This document shows positions 42,492 to 53,615 of a stretch of DNA of 64,000 bases, piece after piece. A program made the translations under genes and the position numbers. This DNA is from Thiothrix eikelboomii (GTDB lineage Bacteria; Pseudomonadota; Gammaproteobacteria; Thiotrichales; Thiotrichaceae), in the NCBI RefSeq assembly GCF_900167255.1, contig NZ_FUYB01000002.1, forward strand, positions 62,001 through 126,000, written 5' to 3'. Position 1 is the stretch's first letter. Each line of letters begins with the position of its first letter. The notes below the pieces were generated by a model. The model was not told the DNA's origin. It did not search any database and was given only the letters and a program-made list of their open reading frames with translations.

Positions 42492-43073
42492 TTAGGTCGA
42501 TCTTTTCACAAACTGCGTTAAAATTACGATATGTTGATCATTCACTCGCCCTTCAATCTGGGCAGCATTATCCGCGACTAACGAAATATTCCGCACCGCT
42601 GTACCGCGTTTAGCCGTAAAATTAGCTCCTTTGACCACCAAATCTTTAATCAAAGTCACGGTATCACCTGCTTGCAACACTGCTCCATTGCTATCTCGAT
42701 GCACGAGAGCATCTTCTGCTGGCTGTGAGCTAGCTTGTGCCCAAGCAAGGGTAGCCTCATCTAAATACAAACTATCTAAAGCATTCTGCGCCCACGCCTC
42801 GGTACTCAAGCGAGTTAACATCCGCCAAGCGAGCACTTGAATAGCCGGAATTTGACTCCACATGCTTTCATTTAAACAACGCCAATGTTGTACATCCAGC
42901 TCAGCCTCGGTAGTTGTTGAGAGCTGAGTTTGGCAGGTCGTACACAACCAAGCAGCCTCCTCAGCTTGCTCACCCGATTTAGGTGCTACTGACCATAAGC
43001 TTAGATTCTCAGTGGCGGCACATAACTCGCAGCTATTCCCACTGCGCACTCTTAATTCAGATTCAATCGACAT
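42492..43073 (-). CDS. PhnA/YjdM-domain protein with N-terminal zinc ribbon
   Basis: A 193-residue protein. The C-terminal 75 residues match YjdM/PhnA (SNGAVLQAGDTVTLIKDLVVKG, RGTAVRNISLV, IEGRVNDQHIVILTQFVKRS). The N-terminus has two CxxC pairs (CELCAATE, CTTCQ) as in a zinc ribbon. YjdM itself has no established phosphonate role despite the old PhnA name. It is convergent with the monooxygenase gene 3 bases away. Confidence 0.82.
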   Translation of the reverse strand: MSIESELRVRSGNSCELCAATENLSLWSVAPKSGEQAEEAAWLCTTCQTQLSTTTEAELDVQHWRCLNESMWSQIPAIQVLAWRMLTRLSTEAWAQNALDSLYLDEATLAWAQASSQPAEDALVHRDSNGAVLQAGDTVTLIKDLVVKGANFTAKRGTAVRNISLVADNAAQIEGRVNDQHIVILTQFVKRST

Positions 43074-43118
43074 AAAAAATACTCAAATTCAACTTAGATT
43101 GTAAGCAGTTGCAAGCAG

Positions 43119-44450
43119 TTAAGCAGCCGTCTTGACCACTTCAGCGATCGCCTCAGCAAGCCGTTGGGTTTCAGCATGATCCTCACCTTCTACCATCACC
43201 CGAATCAGTGGTTCAGTACCGGAAGCACGCAGTAAGACTCGACCGCGCTCACCTAACTCTGCTTCAGCCTGTTTAACCGCCTCTTGAATGGGTGTTGAAG
43301 TGTTTAAATCAAGGCGTTGTTTAATGGGTACATTAATTAATTTTTGTGGGTATTTGAGCATCACCTTTTTTAAATCATGTAAGGATTGCCCACTATACAA
43401 GATCGCACGTAACACTTGTAAACCCGCCACAATACCATCTCCGGTAGAAATATGATCACGCACAATCACATGCCCTGAAGACTCGCCCCCTAACAGGCAT
43501 TGATATTTGAGCATCAATTCCATCACATAGCGATCACCGACTTTGGCACGATAAAACGGAATACCTAAGCGAGTCATCGACTTTTCCAGACCCAAATTAC
43601 TCATTTGTGTACCAACCACACCCGCCTGCAAATACTCAGATCCCCGTTCTTGAGCAATCACCGCCAAGGCCTCGTCGCCATCGACTACTTCACCTAAATG
43701 ATCCACCATGATTAAGCGGTCACCATCACCATCCAAAGCCAAACCTAAATCAGCACGGTATTTGAGCACCGTTTCACGCAGCTCCGCAGTATCCGTCGCC
43801 CCACAATGTTCATTGATATTAAAACCATTCGGTTCATTAGCAATGGCAATGACTTCAGCACCTAGCTCACGGAATACATCCGGTGCGACGTGATAAGTCG
43901 CCCCATTGGCACAATCGACCACAATGCGCAACCCTTTTAAAGATAACTCTGTCGGAAAAGCCCGCTTACAGAATTCAATATAACGGCCAGCTGCATCATT
44001 AATCCGCACGGCTTTGCCTAAATCGTGTGAAGCAACCGTCACTAAAGGCTTGGCTAAATAGACCTCGATCTCCTCCTCCACTTCGTCAGGCAGTTTCATC
44101 CCATCAGCAGAGAAAAATTTCACCCCATTATCATGATAAGGATTATGTGAAGCACTAATCACAATGCCCGCAGCGGCTCGAAAAGCACGGGTTAAATAAG
44201 CCACAGCTGGTGTAGGCATCGGCCCTAATAAGCGCACATTCACCCCTGCTGCCGCCAAACCCGCTTGTAAAGCCGATTCCAGCATATAACCAGAAATACG
44301 CGGATCCTTGCCAATCAACACTAAAGGATGGCCATTACCCGCTAAAACCTTACCTGCTGCCCAGCCCAATTTCAGTACAAAATCGGGAGTCATCGGTGCT
44401 TGGCCAATCGTGCCACGCACACCATCTGTGCCAAAATATTTTCTAGCCAT
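43119..44450 (-). CDS. glmM: Phosphoglucosamine mutase
   Basis: A 443-residue enzyme converting glucosamine 6-phosphate to glucosamine 1-phosphate for peptidoglycan and LPS precursors. The active-site serine lies in [13 protein letters not shown]. The metal loop DGDGDRL, the sugar loop GGESSGH and the phosphate loop [12 protein letters not shown] are intact. The ATG at 44450 is chosen because GAGGA lies 8 bases upstream; a GTG lies one codon earlier. It ends the ftsH-folP-glmM block typical of gammaproteobacteria. Confidence 0.96.
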   Translation of the reverse strand: MARKYFGTDGVRGTIGQAPMTPDFVLKLGWAAGKVLAGNGHPLVLIGKDPRISGYMLESALQAGLAAAGVNVRLLGPMPTPAVAYLTRAFRAAAGIVISASHNPYHDNGVKFFSADGMKLPDEVEEEIEVYLAKPLVTVASHDLGKAVRINDAAGRYIEFCKRAFPTELSLKGLRIVVDCANGATYHVAPDVFRELGAEVIAIANEPNGFNINEHCGATDTAELRETVLKYRADLGLALDGDGDRLIMVDHLGEVVDGDEALAVIAQERGSEYLQAGVVGTQMSNLGLEKSMTRLGIPFYRAKVGDRYVMELMLKYQCLLGGESSGHVIVRDHISTGDGIVAGLQVLRAILYSGQSLHDLKKVMLKYPQKLINVPIKQRLDLNTSTPIQEAVKQAEAELGERGRVLLRASGTEPLIRVMVEGEDHAETQRLAEAIAEVVKTAA

Positions 44451-44483
44451 CACTGAAATCCTCTTTATTTTCTTAGTGCTGCT

Positions 44484-45290
44484 TTATAGCACAGCTTGAA
44501 GAATTTTTAATGCATCGACTGTCGCCGCCACATCATGGACGCGCACGATTTTTGCACCCTTTACCGCTGCGATCACCGCTGCCGCCACACTCCCATGCAG
44601 ACGCTCAGCGGCGGGACGGCCGTTTAATAAAGCACCGATCATGCCCTTACGCGATACACCGACTAATACAGGCAAGTCGAAGCCCTGAAAAGCGGGTAAA
44701 TGCTTAAACAGTGTGAGGTTGTGTTCCAAATTTTTTCCAAACCCAAACCCCGGATCTAAAATTAATCGCTCACGTGCAATGCCTGCTTGGGTGCAAGCGT
44801 TAATCCGTGCTTGAAAAAAATCCGCAACTTCTTGCACGATATCCACATACTGCGGCGCATGTTGCATCATTGAGGGCTGACCCTGCATGTGCATCAGGCA
44901 GACCAAGGCTGGGCTATTCGCGCATACCGCTAAAGCCCCCGGCTCTTGTAAAGCACGCACATCATTAATTAGCTCCACCTGTTGTTGAAGTGCTGCCTGC
45001 ATGACCTCGGGCTTGCTGGTATCGACAGAGATAGGAATGGCAAAGCGCTCACGAATCGCAGTCAGCACTGGCATTACTCGCGTTAATTCCTCGTCAACTG
45101 AAACTTCTAGCGCTCCGGGGCGAGTCGACTCACCCCCTAGATCAATAATGTCAGCCCCTGCTTGAATCATGGCCTCCGTTTGTTTAAGCGCACTCTCTAG
45201 GCGATTAAACTGGCCACCATCAGAAAACGAATCGGGAGTGAGATTCAAAATACCCATTACTTGAGTTCGTGGCAGGCTAAGATCAAACAT
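44484..45290 (-). CDS. folP: Dihydropteroate synthase
   Basis: A 268-residue folate enzyme that joins p-aminobenzoate to dihydropterin pyrophosphate and is the sulfonamide target. MGILNLTPDSFSDGGQF, DLGGESTRPGA and LDPGFGFGKN are all present. It lies between ftsH and glmM; glmM follows after 33 bases. Confidence 0.96.
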   Translation of the reverse strand: MFDLSLPRTQVMGILNLTPDSFSDGGQFNRLESALKQTEAMIQAGADIIDLGGESTRPGALEVSVDEELTRVMPVLTAIRERFAIPISVDTSKPEVMQAALQQQVELINDVRALQEPGALAVCANSPALVCLMHMQGQPSMMQHAPQYVDIVQEVADFFQARINACTQAGIARERLILDPGFGFGKNLEHNLTLFKHLPAFQGFDLPVLVGVSRKGMIGALLNGRPAAERLHGSVAAAVIAAVKGAKIVRVHDVAATVDALKILQAVL

Positions 45291-45308
45291 AGCATCAGCT
45301 CCAAAAAC

Positions 45309-45335
45309 AAAGGCGCGGAATCATCCACGCCTTTT
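45309..45335 (-). terminator. Terminator after ftsH
   Basis: On the minus strand AAAAGGCG and CGCCTTT form a stem followed by a short T-rich tail, between the ftsH stop and the folP start. Partial termination may tune folP-glmM expression. Confidence 0.5.
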
Positions 45336-45361
45336 AAGTTTATCCAGATAATGAAGCGTAG

Positions 45362-47284
45362 TTAGTGAGAACCCGCTGGATCCCCTACCACATCGCCAGA
45401 ACCTGCTTGCGGTAATCGCATTGACGGCGGATTACCTTTGCTATTGTCATCCTCCGTCCAATCAGCTGGCGGCTTAGGCTCTTCTCCACGCATAATCGCA
45501 TCAATCTGATCACGATCAATCGTTTCATATTTTATTAATGCATTTGACATAGCATGGAGTTTATCCATATGGTCGGTCAGAATTTGCTTAGCACGGGCAT
45601 AGTTACGCTCAATCACACCACGAATTTCTTCATCAATCGCATGCGCGGTGTCATCTGACATTTGCTTATGCTGAGTGACAGAGCGACCCAAGAACACTTC
45701 ACCTTCATCTTCTGAATAGGCTAATGGCCCCATCCGATCTGACAAACCCCATTTAGTCACCATATTGCGGGCAATATCTGTCGCACGCTCGATGTCATTA
45801 GAAGCCCCAGTTGTCACACGCTCAGCACCAAAAATTAACTCTTCAGCAATACGGCCGCCATAGAGGCTAGAAATTTTACTTTCTAAACGCTGCTTGCTAT
45901 TGCTGTAACGATCTTCCACAGGCAGGAACATGGTTACACCTAAAGCACGCCCACGAGGAATGATCGTCACCTTATAAACCGGATCTTCTTCTGGAACATT
46001 GAGACCGACAATCGCATGCCCTGCTTCATGATAAGCAGTCATCCGCTTCTCTTCCTCATTCATGACCATCGACTTACGCTCAGCACCCATCATGATTTTG
46101 TCTTTAGCTTTTTCAAACTCAATCATGTCAACCGTGCGTTTATTCGAACGTGCTGCAAACAAAGCCGCCTCATTGACTAAATTAGCCAAATCAGCCCCAG
46201 AGAAACCGGGCGTACCACGAGCGATAAAACTTGGCTTTACATCATCGCCTAAGGGGACTTTACGCATATGCACTTTCAGAATCTGCTCACGACCACGCAC
46301 ATCCGGTAAAGGCACGACCACTTGACGATCAAAGCGCCCCGGACGCAATAAAGCAGGATCTAAGACATCAGGACGGTTAGTCGCTGCAATCACGATAATG
46401 CCTTCACTGCCTTCAAAACCATCCATTTCTACCAGCAATTGATTTAAGGTTTGCTCACGCTCATCATGACCACCCCCTAAACCCGCTCCACGCTGGCGAC
46501 CTACCGCATCAATCTCGTCAATAAAGATAATGCAAGGCGCATGCTTTTTGGCTTGCTCGAACATGTCACGCACCCGTGACGCACCCACACCAACAAACAT
46601 CTCAACGAAGTCTGAGCCGGAAATACTGAAGAAGGGGACTTTAGCCTCACCTGCAATGGCTTTGGCTAACAAAGTCTTACCCGTACCGGGTGAGCCTACC
46701 ATCAACACACCACGCGGAATCTTGCCACCTAACTTTTGGAATTTGCTAGGATCACGCAAAAACTCAACTAACTCCGCTACTTCTTCTTTGGCTTCATCAC
46801 AGCCCGCGACATCATTGAAAGTGACCTTCACTTGGTCTTCAGTCATCATGCGTGCCCGGCTTTTACCAAAGGACATGGCTCCACGCCCACCACCGCCACC
46901 TTGCATTTGACGCATGATATAAATCCACAAGCCAATAATTAGCAAGAAAGGTACCCAGCTAATTACAATATCCCAGAAAATGGAGCGCTCTTCGGGTGGG
47001 GCTGCATTCACTTTGACACCATTAGCTAATAAATCACTAACCATTTTTTCATCACTAGGTGGGCTATACGTAGTGAAGCGTTCCCCATTGGTGGTAACAC
47101 CAATAATTTTTTGCCCTCTGATATCCACTTCTTTAACATTCTTACTGTACACATTTTGTAAGAACTCAGAATAAGATATAGCGGAAGCTTGATGACCGGG
47201 CTGTACGCTAAATTTGCTAAATACTGCAATCAGTACAAACGCAATAACAGCCCAGATGAGCAAATTTTTGGTTAAATCATTCAA
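45362..47284 (-). CDS. ftsH: ATP-dependent zinc metalloprotease FtsH
   Basis: A 640-residue membrane-anchored AAA protease that degrades misfolded membrane proteins and regulatory proteins such as LpxC. Two N-terminal transmembrane segments frame a periplasmic loop. Walker A is [18 protein letters not shown], Walker [14 protein letters not shown], the second region of homology RPGRFDRQV, and the zinc motif [11 protein letters not shown]. Length matches E. coli (644). The start appears to be TTG at 47284 with GGAG 8 bases upstream; no ATG lies at the right place. Confidence 0.96.
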   Translation of the reverse strand: MNDLTKNLLIWAVIAFVLIAVFSKFSVQPGHQASAISYSEFLQNVYSKNVKEVDIRGQKIIGVTTNGERFTTYSPPSDEKMVSDLLANGVKVNAAPPEERSIFWDIVISWVPFLLIIGLWIYIMRQMQGGGGGRGAMSFGKSRARMMTEDQVKVTFNDVAGCDEAKEEVAELVEFLRDPSKFQKLGGKIPRGVLMVGSPGTGKTLLAKAIAGEAKVPFFSISGSDFVEMFVGVGASRVRDMFEQAKKHAPCIIFIDEIDAVGRQRGAGLGGGHDEREQTLNQLLVEMDGFEGSEGIIVIAATNRPDVLDPALLRPGRFDRQVVVPLPDVRGREQILKVHMRKVPLGDDVKPSFIARGTPGFSGADLANLVNEAALFAARSNKRTVDMIEFEKAKDKIMMGAERKSMVMNEEEKRMTAYHEAGHAIVGLNVPEEDPVYKVTIIPRGRALGVTMFLPVEDRYSNSKQRLESKISSLYGGRIAEELIFGAERVTTGASNDIERATDIARNMVTKWGLSDRMGPLAYSEDEGEVFLGRSVTQHKQMSDDTAHAIDEEIRGVIERNYARAKQILTDHMDKLHAMSNALIKYETIDRDQIDAIMRGEEPKPPADWTEDDNSKGNPPSMRLPQAGSGDVVGDPAGSH

Positions 47285-47343
47285 GAAACTATCTCCATTT
47301 CCGGTCTAATGACCCTCACGCTAGCTTACAGGCTTAGCAAATA

Positions 47344-47964
47344 CTACACCAAAAACCCTTGGCCAAGCACATATACTTCACGACTGCGGGGTCTTGAAGC
47401 CGACGGCTTGCGAATTTTTACGGTTTTAAAATGCCGTCGTAGTTCTTGTAGAAACTTATCTGAGCCATCGCCTTGAAAAAGTTTTACTAAAAACGATCCA
47501 CCTGGCTTTAAAACCTGCTGTGCCATATCCAAAGCTAACTCACATAAATAAATAGCACGTGGCTGATCGACAGCATCCATACCACTCATATTGGGGGCCA
47601 TATCTGAAAGTACAAGGTCTGCTTTTTCATCATCCAATAAATTTAGCAATTCATTTAAAACAGCTTGCTCACGAAAATCACCCAAGACAAATTCTACATT
47701 TGGAATCGGGTCAATCGGTAAAATATCACTCGCCACCACTCGGCCTGTTCGACCTACTAGCTGCACGGCTACTTGACTCCAACCACCCGGAGCTGCGCCT
47801 AAATCCACGACTTTGGTCCCCGGGCGCAGTAAATGATCTTTGTCTTGGATTTCCTTAAGCTTATACACCGCCCGCGAACGATAACCTTCTTGCTGAGCTT
47901 TTTTTACATATTCATCATCAAAATGCTCACGTAACCATTTGTGACTGCTTTTGCTTCTTGCCAT
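47344..47964 (-). CDS. rlmE: 23S rRNA 2'-O-ribose methyltransferase RlmE (FtsJ/RrmJ)
   Basis: A 206-residue SAM-dependent enzyme that methylates U2552 of 23S rRNA. The SAM motif is [15 protein letters not shown]. Catalytic K-D-K-E residues are recognisable ([44 protein letters not shown]). It lies directly upstream of ftsH as in E. coli and is divergent from yhbY. Confidence 0.95.
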   Translation of the reverse strand: MARSKSSHKWLREHFDDEYVKKAQQEGYRSRAVYKLKEIQDKDHLLRPGTKVVDLGAAPGGWSQVAVQLVGRTGRVVASDILPIDPIPNVEFVLGDFREQAVLNELLNLLDDEKADLVLSDMAPNMSGMDAVDQPRAIYLCELALDMAQQVLKPGGSFLVKLFQGDGSDKFLQELRRHFKTVKIRKPSASRPRSREVYVLGQGFLV

Positions 47965-48011
47965 ACTACCAACTTACTACTTAAACTCGCGCCTTTTTGG
48001 GAAGAACGGTT

Positions 48012-48314
48012 ATGGAACTCACGGATGCACAAAAAAAGCGCCTAAAAGGTTTAGCCCACGCACTCCACCCTATTATCCTTATCGGCCAACATGGACTTAA
48101 AGATAGTATTCTGGTCGAGCTGGATAATGCCTTGGCCTACCATCAATTAGTAAAAATCAAAATCAGTGTGGGCGATCGTGATTTAAGAAATCAGACCCTA
48201 GAACAGATTCTAGAGCATGCCAACCAAGCTATGCTCATTCAGCAGATTGGTAATACCGCTGTTTTGTATCAGCGTAACCCTGATCGTCCTTATTTACTAT
48301 CAGCGACTAGCTAA
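48012..48314 (+). CDS. yhbY: YhbY/CRS1-family ribosome-assembly RNA-binding protein
   Basis: A 100-residue protein with the CRM fold: LTDAQKKRLKGLAHALHPIILIGQHGLKDSIL, followed by HQLVKIKISVGDRD and QIGNTAVLYQRNP. E. coli YhbY binds 50S precursors. The ATG at 48012 is chosen because the family motif MELTDAQ starts there. It is divergent from rlmE, the usual gammaproteobacterial layout. Confidence 0.92.
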   Translation: MELTDAQKKRLKGLAHALHPIILIGQHGLKDSILVELDNALAYHQLVKIKISVGDRDLRNQTLEQILEHANQAMLIQQIGNTAVLYQRNPDRPYLLSATS

Positions 48315-48345
48315 AAGTTTTTAAACTTTAGTCACCTGAAACAAA

Positions 48346-48375
48346 AAAGGCCTGCATCTTTCAATGCAAGCCTTT
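48346..48375. terminator. Bidirectional terminator between yhbY and tRNA-Arg
   Basis: AAAGGCCTGCAT and ATGCAAGCCTTT pair with one G-T exception; on the minus strand a T6 run follows. It can end both yhbY and the tRNA transcript. Confidence 0.75.
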
Positions 48376-48381
48376 GCTATA

Positions 48382-48458
48382 TGGCGCGTCCAGAAGGATT
48401 CGAACCTCCGACCGCCTGGTTCGTAGCCAGGTACTCTATCCAACTGAGCTATGGACGC
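48382..48458 (-). tRNA. tRNA-Arg (anticodon ACG)
   Basis: A 77-base minus-strand cloverleaf, acceptor GCGTCC with GGACGC, anticodon stem CCTGG/CCAGG with loop CTACGAA giving anticodon ACG, T-loop GGTTCGAATCC and an encoded CCA end. Confidence 0.97.
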
Positions 48459-48553
48459 TTTCTGAAGGCGCGTATTTTGCGCATTTCATTTTAGTAGGTC
48501 AAGAGTTTTTTTAATTTCTTGCCACTATTAAGTCATAAATAATAACTGATAAA

Positions 48554-48644
48554 TGGCGGAGAGGGCGGGAGTCGAACCCGCGATGAGCTTTTGGCCCATG
48601 CTCCCTTAGCAGGGGAGTGCCTTCGGCCTCTCGGCCACCTCTCC
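48554..48644 (-). tRNA. tRNA-Ser (anticodon GCT)
   Basis: A 91-base minus-strand tRNA with the long variable arm of serine tRNAs, acceptor GGAGAGG/CCTCTCC, anticodon loop CTGCTAA (GCT), T-arm GGGTTCGACTCCC and an encoded CCA end. Confidence 0.97.
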
Positions 48645-48711
48645 GTACAGAGAAACAACGCTTATTTATGAAGGCCGCAAGAATACCTCGCTTGCGTGCT
48701 TTGGTAAAGAG

Positions 48712-48912
48712 CTAATTTGAATTTTCTTCAACAACACGGGGATCAGTCGCTTCATGGTGAATGCGCTCATAAATCTCTTCACGATGTACCGCCACATCCT
48801 TAGGTGCATTAATGCCTAGGCGCACTTGATTGCCCTTGACTCCTAATACAGTGACGCTGACTTCATCGCCAATCATCAGGGTTTCCCCTACCCTACGAGT
48901 CAATATCAACAT
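48712..48912 (-). CDS. csrA: Carbon storage regulator CsrA (RsmA)
   Basis: A 66-residue post-transcriptional regulator that binds GGA motifs in mRNA leaders. [35 protein letters not shown] and [16 protein letters not shown] match CsrA throughout, including the RNA-contacting Arg44-type residue. The ATG at 48912 is chosen because CsrA proteins start MLILTRR. It sits between lysC and the tRNA genes, the order known from Pseudomonas. Confidence 0.96.
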   Translation of the reverse strand: MLILTRRVGETLMIGDEVSVTVLGVKGNQVRLGINAPKDVAVHREEIYERIHHEATDPRVVEENSN

Positions 48913-49125
48913 GACGCAAATCTCCATATTGCTGCATTTAATTCACCGAACCTCTGATAGAGTCTGTGACCCCAATACCCAGAACAGCATCCAGTTGCAT
49001 AACATTCCCACATAGCGACTGAACTGAGCCTTAACTTTTATACTCCCTGTTGTACTTTTACCATTAAGTGGCAAAAAGCAACAGAGATTATTTGATTTTT
49101 AAATACTTTTTTACAACAAACGGCA
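48913..49125. other. csrA leader and intergenic region, no gene seen
   Basis: About 210 bases between csrA and the lysC terminator (about 310 to the lysC stop) with no convincing gene. It should hold the csrA promoters, but none was assigned by eye. Confidence 0.45.
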
Positions 49126-49164
49126 TAAAAAAACCGCCTAAGTCAAAAGGATTAACTTGGCGGT
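49126..49164 (-). terminator. Rho-independent terminator of lysC
   Basis: On the minus strand ACCGCCAAGTT pairs with AACTT-A-GGCGGT (one bulge) and is followed by a run of seven T residues. Confidence 0.85.
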
Positions 49165-49221
49165 ATGAGCTAGCTTAAAAATTGCGATAGTCAACTGTCA
49201 ACAGTCGGCTATCGACTGTCA

Positions 49222-50445
49222 TTAACTCGATAAACCGAAAGCTTGATGTAAAACACGTACCGCTAACTCTAGGTACTTTTCATCAATAACCACAGCAACT
49301 TTAATTTCTGATGTAGAAATCATATGGATATTAATGCCTTCATCCGCTAATACTTTAAACATTTTGCTAGCGATTCCTGCATGCGAACGCATGCCTGCGC
49401 CAACAATCGCGACCTTGGCAATACTCTCATCCCCCTCCCAAGCACGCGCACCTAAGGCTTCGCAAGTGCGGGCTAAGATTTGAGTGGCTTTGTGATAATC
49501 ATTACGGTGTACCGTGAAGGTGAAATCAGTGGTGCTATTAGAACCGCTATTTTGCACAATCATATCCACTTCAATATTGGCATCAGAAATCGGACCTAAA
49601 ATCTGATAAGCCACACCTGGGCGGTCGGGTACACCTTGAACGGTCAATTGCGCTTCGTCACGGTTAAAAGCAATCCCACGAACCGATACTTCTTCCATTA
49701 CTTCATCCTCACGAGTCACCAGTGTGCTTTTACCTGTATCGGTCTCATCAAAGCTTGAGAGCACACGAATAGGCATATCATATTTATAAGCGAATTCTAC
49801 CGAGCGAATTTGCAAGACTTTAGAGCCTTGGCTTGCCATCTCCAGCATCTCTTCCAAACTCAACACCGGAATATGCTTGGCTTTTGGTTCAATACGGGGA
49901 TCAGTGGTATAAACCCCATCCACATCCGTATAAATTTGGCATTCATCCGCTTTTAAAGCCACTGCCAAAGCTACGCCTGTGGTATCAGAACCACCACGGC
50001 CTAAAGTCGTAATACTGCCATCGGCTGTCACCCCTTGAAAGCCAGCGACCACGACCACCTTACCTTCAGCTAAATCCTTACGAATCGGCGAACCATCAAT
50101 ATCCATAATGCGCGCTTTAGTATGCGCACCATCAGTAAGAATCCGCACTTGCCCACCCGTATAAGAGCGTGCTGGTTGACCCTTTTTCTCTAAAGCCAAC
50201 GCCAACAAGCCAATCGTGACTTGCTCACCCGTTGCCAAAATAGCGTCTTTTTCACGCTCTGAACCGATGGGATTCACTGCATTAATCAGTGCGACCAGTT
50301 TATTGGTTTCCCCCGACATTGCCGAAACCACCACCACGACATCATTACCCTTCTGCCGCCAACGGATGACCCGATCAGCCACCGCCGCTATGCGCTCCGG
50401 CGAACCAACCGAGGTACCGCCGTATTTTTGTACGATCAGTGCCAT
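49222..50445 (-). CDS. lysC: Aspartate kinase
   Basis: A 407-residue monofunctional aspartokinase, first step of lysine, threonine and methionine synthesis. The kinase domain starts ALIVQKYGGTSVGSPERI and includes GFQGVTADGSITTLGRGGSD. Two ACT domains fill the C-terminus (VSVRGIAFNRDEAQLTVQGV, KVAIVGAGMRSHAGIASKMF), implying feedback control by amino acids. It lies about 80 bases downstream of alaS; a hairpin lies between them. Confidence 0.96.
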   Translation of the reverse strand: MALIVQKYGGTSVGSPERIAAVADRVIRWRQKGNDVVVVVSAMSGETNKLVALINAVNPIGSEREKDAILATGEQVTIGLLALALEKKGQPARSYTGGQVRILTDGAHTKARIMDIDGSPIRKDLAEGKVVVVAGFQGVTADGSITTLGRGGSDTTGVALAVALKADECQIYTDVDGVYTTDPRIEPKAKHIPVLSLEEMLEMASQGSKVLQIRSVEFAYKYDMPIRVLSSFDETDTGKSTLVTREDEVMEEVSVRGIAFNRDEAQLTVQGVPDRPGVAYQILGPISDANIEVDMIVQNSGSNSTTDFTFTVHRNDYHKATQILARTCEALGARAWEGDESIAKVAIVGAGMRSHAGIASKMFKVLADEGINIHMISTSEIKVAVVIDEKYLELAVRVLHQAFGLSS

Positions 50446-50470
50446 GACTTACCTTCAATCTATAAAAATG

Positions 50471-50494
50471 ACTCCCCCCTCAAAAGGAGGGGGG
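50471..50494 (-). terminator. GC-rich hairpin between alaS and lysC
   Basis: TCCCCCCT and AGGAGGGGGGA pair over a short loop; on the minus strand T residues follow at a short distance. It could end or attenuate the alaS message before lysC. Confidence 0.45.
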
Positions 50495-50526
50495 ACTAAA
50501 ACTATAAGCTTTTTTGGAAAGAAATA

Positions 50527-53142
50527 CTAAAGGCGTTCAGCAACCCAAGCAGGTACAGAAGCTAAAGCTTGAGGTAAAGCAGCAACATCGCTACCGCCCC
50601 CTTGTGCTAGATCAGGGCGTCCACCGCCTTTACCGCCTAATTGACTCGCTACAAAGCCCAGCAAATCGCCCGCCTTGACTTTACTGGTTTCATCTTTAGT
50701 CACACCGGCCACCAAAGCGACTTTACCTTCAGCGACTGCAGACAAAATAATCACTGCTTTACCCAGTTTATTTTTCAACTGGTCAACGGTATCACGTAAG
50801 GATTTTGGATCAGCCCCCTCTAAATTCGCCGCTAAGACTTTAATACCTGCTACATCAAGCGCTTGATCAGCCAAATTAGAACCTGCTTGTGAAGCCATTT
50901 TACCTTTAAGCTGCTCTAGTTCTTTTTCTAAGGCGCGATTGCGTTGAACCAGAGCTTCAGTCTTATCTAAAACTTCGGCGCTGCTGGATTTTAGTAAGCG
51001 TGCTACATGACTCAGACGTGTATTAACCTCATTGAGCCAAGCCAAGGCATTCGCCCCTGTGACCGCTTCAATTCGGCGAATCCCCGCTGCAACCCCACCT
51101 TCGCTGACAATCTTGAATAAACCAATATCGCCAGTGCGCTCCACATGGCAGCCACCACATAACTCGGTAGAAAAACCAAGCTGCATCACCCGCACGACAT
51201 CACCATACTTCTCGCCAAATAAAGCCATTGCGCCTGCTGCTTTGGCGGACTCCATATCCATCAAGCGCGCAGAGGCTGCAGCATTAGCACGAATTTGGCT
51301 ATTGACAAGTACTTCTACCTCAGCAATTTGCTCAGCGGTTACCGCTTCTGGATGAGAAAAGTCGAACCTTAACCGCTCTTCATTGACTAAAGAACCTTTT
51401 TGCTCAACATGCTGACCTAACACTTGACGCAAAGCAGCATGCATTAAATGCGTGGCGGAATGATTCAGAATAATAGCGTTGCGCCGTGTGCTATCGACTT
51501 CAGCACTGACCTTAGCTCCAGCTTGAATATTACCGCTTTCAACTTGCCCAACATGAATAAAGGTTTTGCCTTGCTTTTGTGTATCCGTCACTCGGAAAAC
51601 ACCCGTGCTAGTTTTTAAATAGCCGGTATCACCGACTTGACCACCAGACTCTGCATAAAACGGCGTATTCGCTAACACAAGCTGCCCGTCTTGCCCAGCA
51701 GCTAAACTCTCAACGGCTTGACCCGCACTAAACAAGCCAATCACCACACTCGCTTCAGCTAGAGTGTCATAACCGTGGAAATCCGTTTCACTGTCGATCG
51801 CTAACTTATCGTTATAGTCAGTACCAAATTTACCCGCAGCCCGCGCACGCTCACGCTGCGCATTCATAGCCAGTTCAAAGCCTGCTTCGTCTAGCTTCAA
51901 ATTGCGTTCACGCGCAATATCAGCAGTTAAATCGAGCGGGAAACCGTAAGTGTCATACAATTTGAATACTGTCTCACCATCAATGGTGTCACCCGCTAAA
52001 TCAGCAATTGCGCTTTCAAGGATTTTCATGCCTTGCTCAAGGGTTTCTGCAAAGCGGCGCTCTTCTTTTTCCAGCGCTTGCTCAACTTGAGTTTGCATCT
52101 TAGCTAACTCAGGATAAGCCTCACCCATTTGCTCCACTAAAGGCTGCACTAACTTATAGAAGAAAGGCGCTTGCATACCTAATTTGTAGCCGTGGCGAAT
52201 CGCTCGACGGATAATCCGACGCAGGACATAACCACGCCCTTCATTCGCAGGTAAAACCCCATCGACCACTAAGAAGGAACAAGAGCGAATATGATCGGCA
52301 ATGACTTTTAAAGAAGCATTGTTCGGATCAGTTCCCACAGCAGCTAAGTCATGTGCGGACTTGATCAAGGCTTGAAATAGATCAATTTCATAATTGCTAT
52401 GCACACCTTGCAAGATCGCAGCTAAGCGTTCTAAACCCATCCCGGTATCGACAGAAGGCTTAGGCAAGCGCCGCATCTCACCCTCTTTGGTGCGCTCAAA
52501 CTGCATGAAAACCAGATTCCAGATTTCGATAAAGCGGTCGCCATCTTCTTCCGGTGTACCGGGGGGGCCACCCCAAATATGCGCACCATGATCATAGAAA
52601 ACTTCAGTACACGGTCCACAAGGGCCAGTGTCACCCATCTGCCAGAAATTATCAGAGGCATACGGTGCGCCTTTATTATCACCAATACGACTAATCCGAT
52701 CGGTGGGGAAACCAATCCCTTCTGACCAAATGTTGAAAGCTTCGTCGTCCTCTGCATAAACAGTGACCCATAAGCGTTCTTTGGGCAGCTTCAAAATCTC
52801 AGTGAGAAACTGCCAACAAAACCGAATTGCATCTTCTTTGAAATAATCACCAAAACTAAAATTGCCAAGCATTTCAAAAAAGGTGTGATGCCGAGCGGTG
52901 TAACCGACATTTTCGAGGTCATTATGTTTCCCCCCCGCCCGCACGCAACGTTGCGCCGTTGTCGCCCGTTGATAAGCGCGCTTATCAACCCCTAAAAATA
53001 CGTCCTTAAATTGTACCATCCCTGAATTGGTGAATAACAAACTAGGATCATTGCCGGGTACGAGGGAGCTAGAAGGCACGATCTCATGACCTTGACTGGC
53101 AAAATAACCTAAAAATTTCTGTCTTAACTCAGCACTTTTCAT
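50527..53142 (-). CDS. alaS: Alanyl-tRNA synthetase
   Basis: An 871-residue class II synthetase charging tRNA-Ala. Motifs present: [37 protein letters not shown], the editing-domain zinc ligands [15 protein letters not shown] and GGCHVERTG, and the C-terminal glycine-rich end ([17 protein letters not shown]). Length fits E. coli (876). The start at 53142 matches [11 protein letters not shown]; it lies inside the end of recX (14-base overlap). Confidence 0.97.
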   Translation of the reverse strand: MKSAELRQKFLGYFASQGHEIVPSSSLVPGNDPSLLFTNSGMVQFKDVFLGVDKRAYQRATTAQRCVRAGGKHNDLENVGYTARHHTFFEMLGNFSFGDYFKEDAIRFCWQFLTEILKLPKERLWVTVYAEDDEAFNIWSEGIGFPTDRISRIGDNKGAPYASDNFWQMGDTGPCGPCTEVFYDHGAHIWGGPPGTPEEDGDRFIEIWNLVFMQFERTKEGEMRRLPKPSVDTGMGLERLAAILQGVHSNYEIDLFQALIKSAHDLAAVGTDPNNASLKVIADHIRSCSFLVVDGVLPANEGRGYVLRRIIRRAIRHGYKLGMQAPFFYKLVQPLVEQMGEAYPELAKMQTQVEQALEKEERRFAETLEQGMKILESAIADLAGDTIDGETVFKLYDTYGFPLDLTADIARERNLKLDEAGFELAMNAQRERARAAGKFGTDYNDKLAIDSETDFHGYDTLAEASVVIGLFSAGQAVESLAAGQDGQLVLANTPFYAESGGQVGDTGYLKTSTGVFRVTDTQKQGKTFIHVGQVESGNIQAGAKVSAEVDSTRRNAIILNHSATHLMHAALRQVLGQHVEQKGSLVNEERLRFDFSHPEAVTAEQIAEVEVLVNSQIRANAAASARLMDMESAKAAGAMALFGEKYGDVVRVMQLGFSTELCGGCHVERTGDIGLFKIVSEGGVAAGIRRIEAVTGANALAWLNEVNTRLSHVARLLKSSSAEVLDKTEALVQRNRALEKELEQLKGKMASQAGSNLADQALDVAGIKVLAANLEGADPKSLRDTVDQLKNKLGKAVIILSAVAEGKVALVAGVTKDETSKVKAGDLLGFVASQLGGKGGGRPDLAQGGGSDVAALPQALASVPAWVAERL

Positions 53143-53602
53143 GAAAAACCGCATTAATCGTTTCTAAATAAAAACCACGCCCTGCCAAAAAGCGGCTTTG
53201 ACGTGCTCGCTCCTGCCACTCAGTCGGAAGGACATCCCCAAATTTTTTGCGCCGTTGATGCGCAGCTAAGGCTTGCCAATCAAGATCAGCGGCCTCTAAA
53301 ACGGCCTTAGCTAAAGCTGAATCGACCCCTTTTTCACGCACTGCTTGAGCCAGTTTCAGAGGACCATAGCCTTTTGCAAGCGTAGAGCGCACTAATAGCT
53401 CAGCATAGCGTTGCTCATTCAAATAATCAGCCTGCGCTAGCTTATCTAAGACTTGCTCAATCAAGCTACTATCTTCTGTTAAACTTGCTAATTTTTTTGC
53501 TAATTCAAGGCGCGAATGCTCGCGTACAGCAAGCACTCGCAGCGCCTTGGCAAATAATTCAGCTTCTGTCGCCACCACTGACACTCTAAGACCCGTTACC
53601 AA
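53129..53602 (-). CDS. recX: RecA regulatory protein RecX
   Basis: A 157-residue helical repeat protein that modulates RecA filaments. Family pattern: [55 protein letters not shown] and KKFG near the end. The start is uncertain: TTG at 53602 or GTG codons 6-9 residues later. It lies between recA (13 bases away) and alaS, a conserved order. Confidence 0.88.
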   Translation of the reverse strand: MVTGLRVSVVATEAELFAKALRVLAVREHSRLELAKKLASLTEDSSLIEQVLDKLAQADYLNEQRYAELLVRSTLAKGYGPLKLAQAVREKGVDSALAKAVLEAADLDWQALAAHQRRKKFGDVLPTEWQERARQSRFLAGRGFYLETINAVFHEKC

Positions 53603-53615
53603 GGTTTAAAGTGCA

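Noticed and set aside
50471-50494. A riboswitch or lysine-responsive element before lysC
   Set aside because: Only a simple GC-rich hairpin is present, and the space between alaS and lysC (about 80 bases) is too short for a lysine riboswitch.
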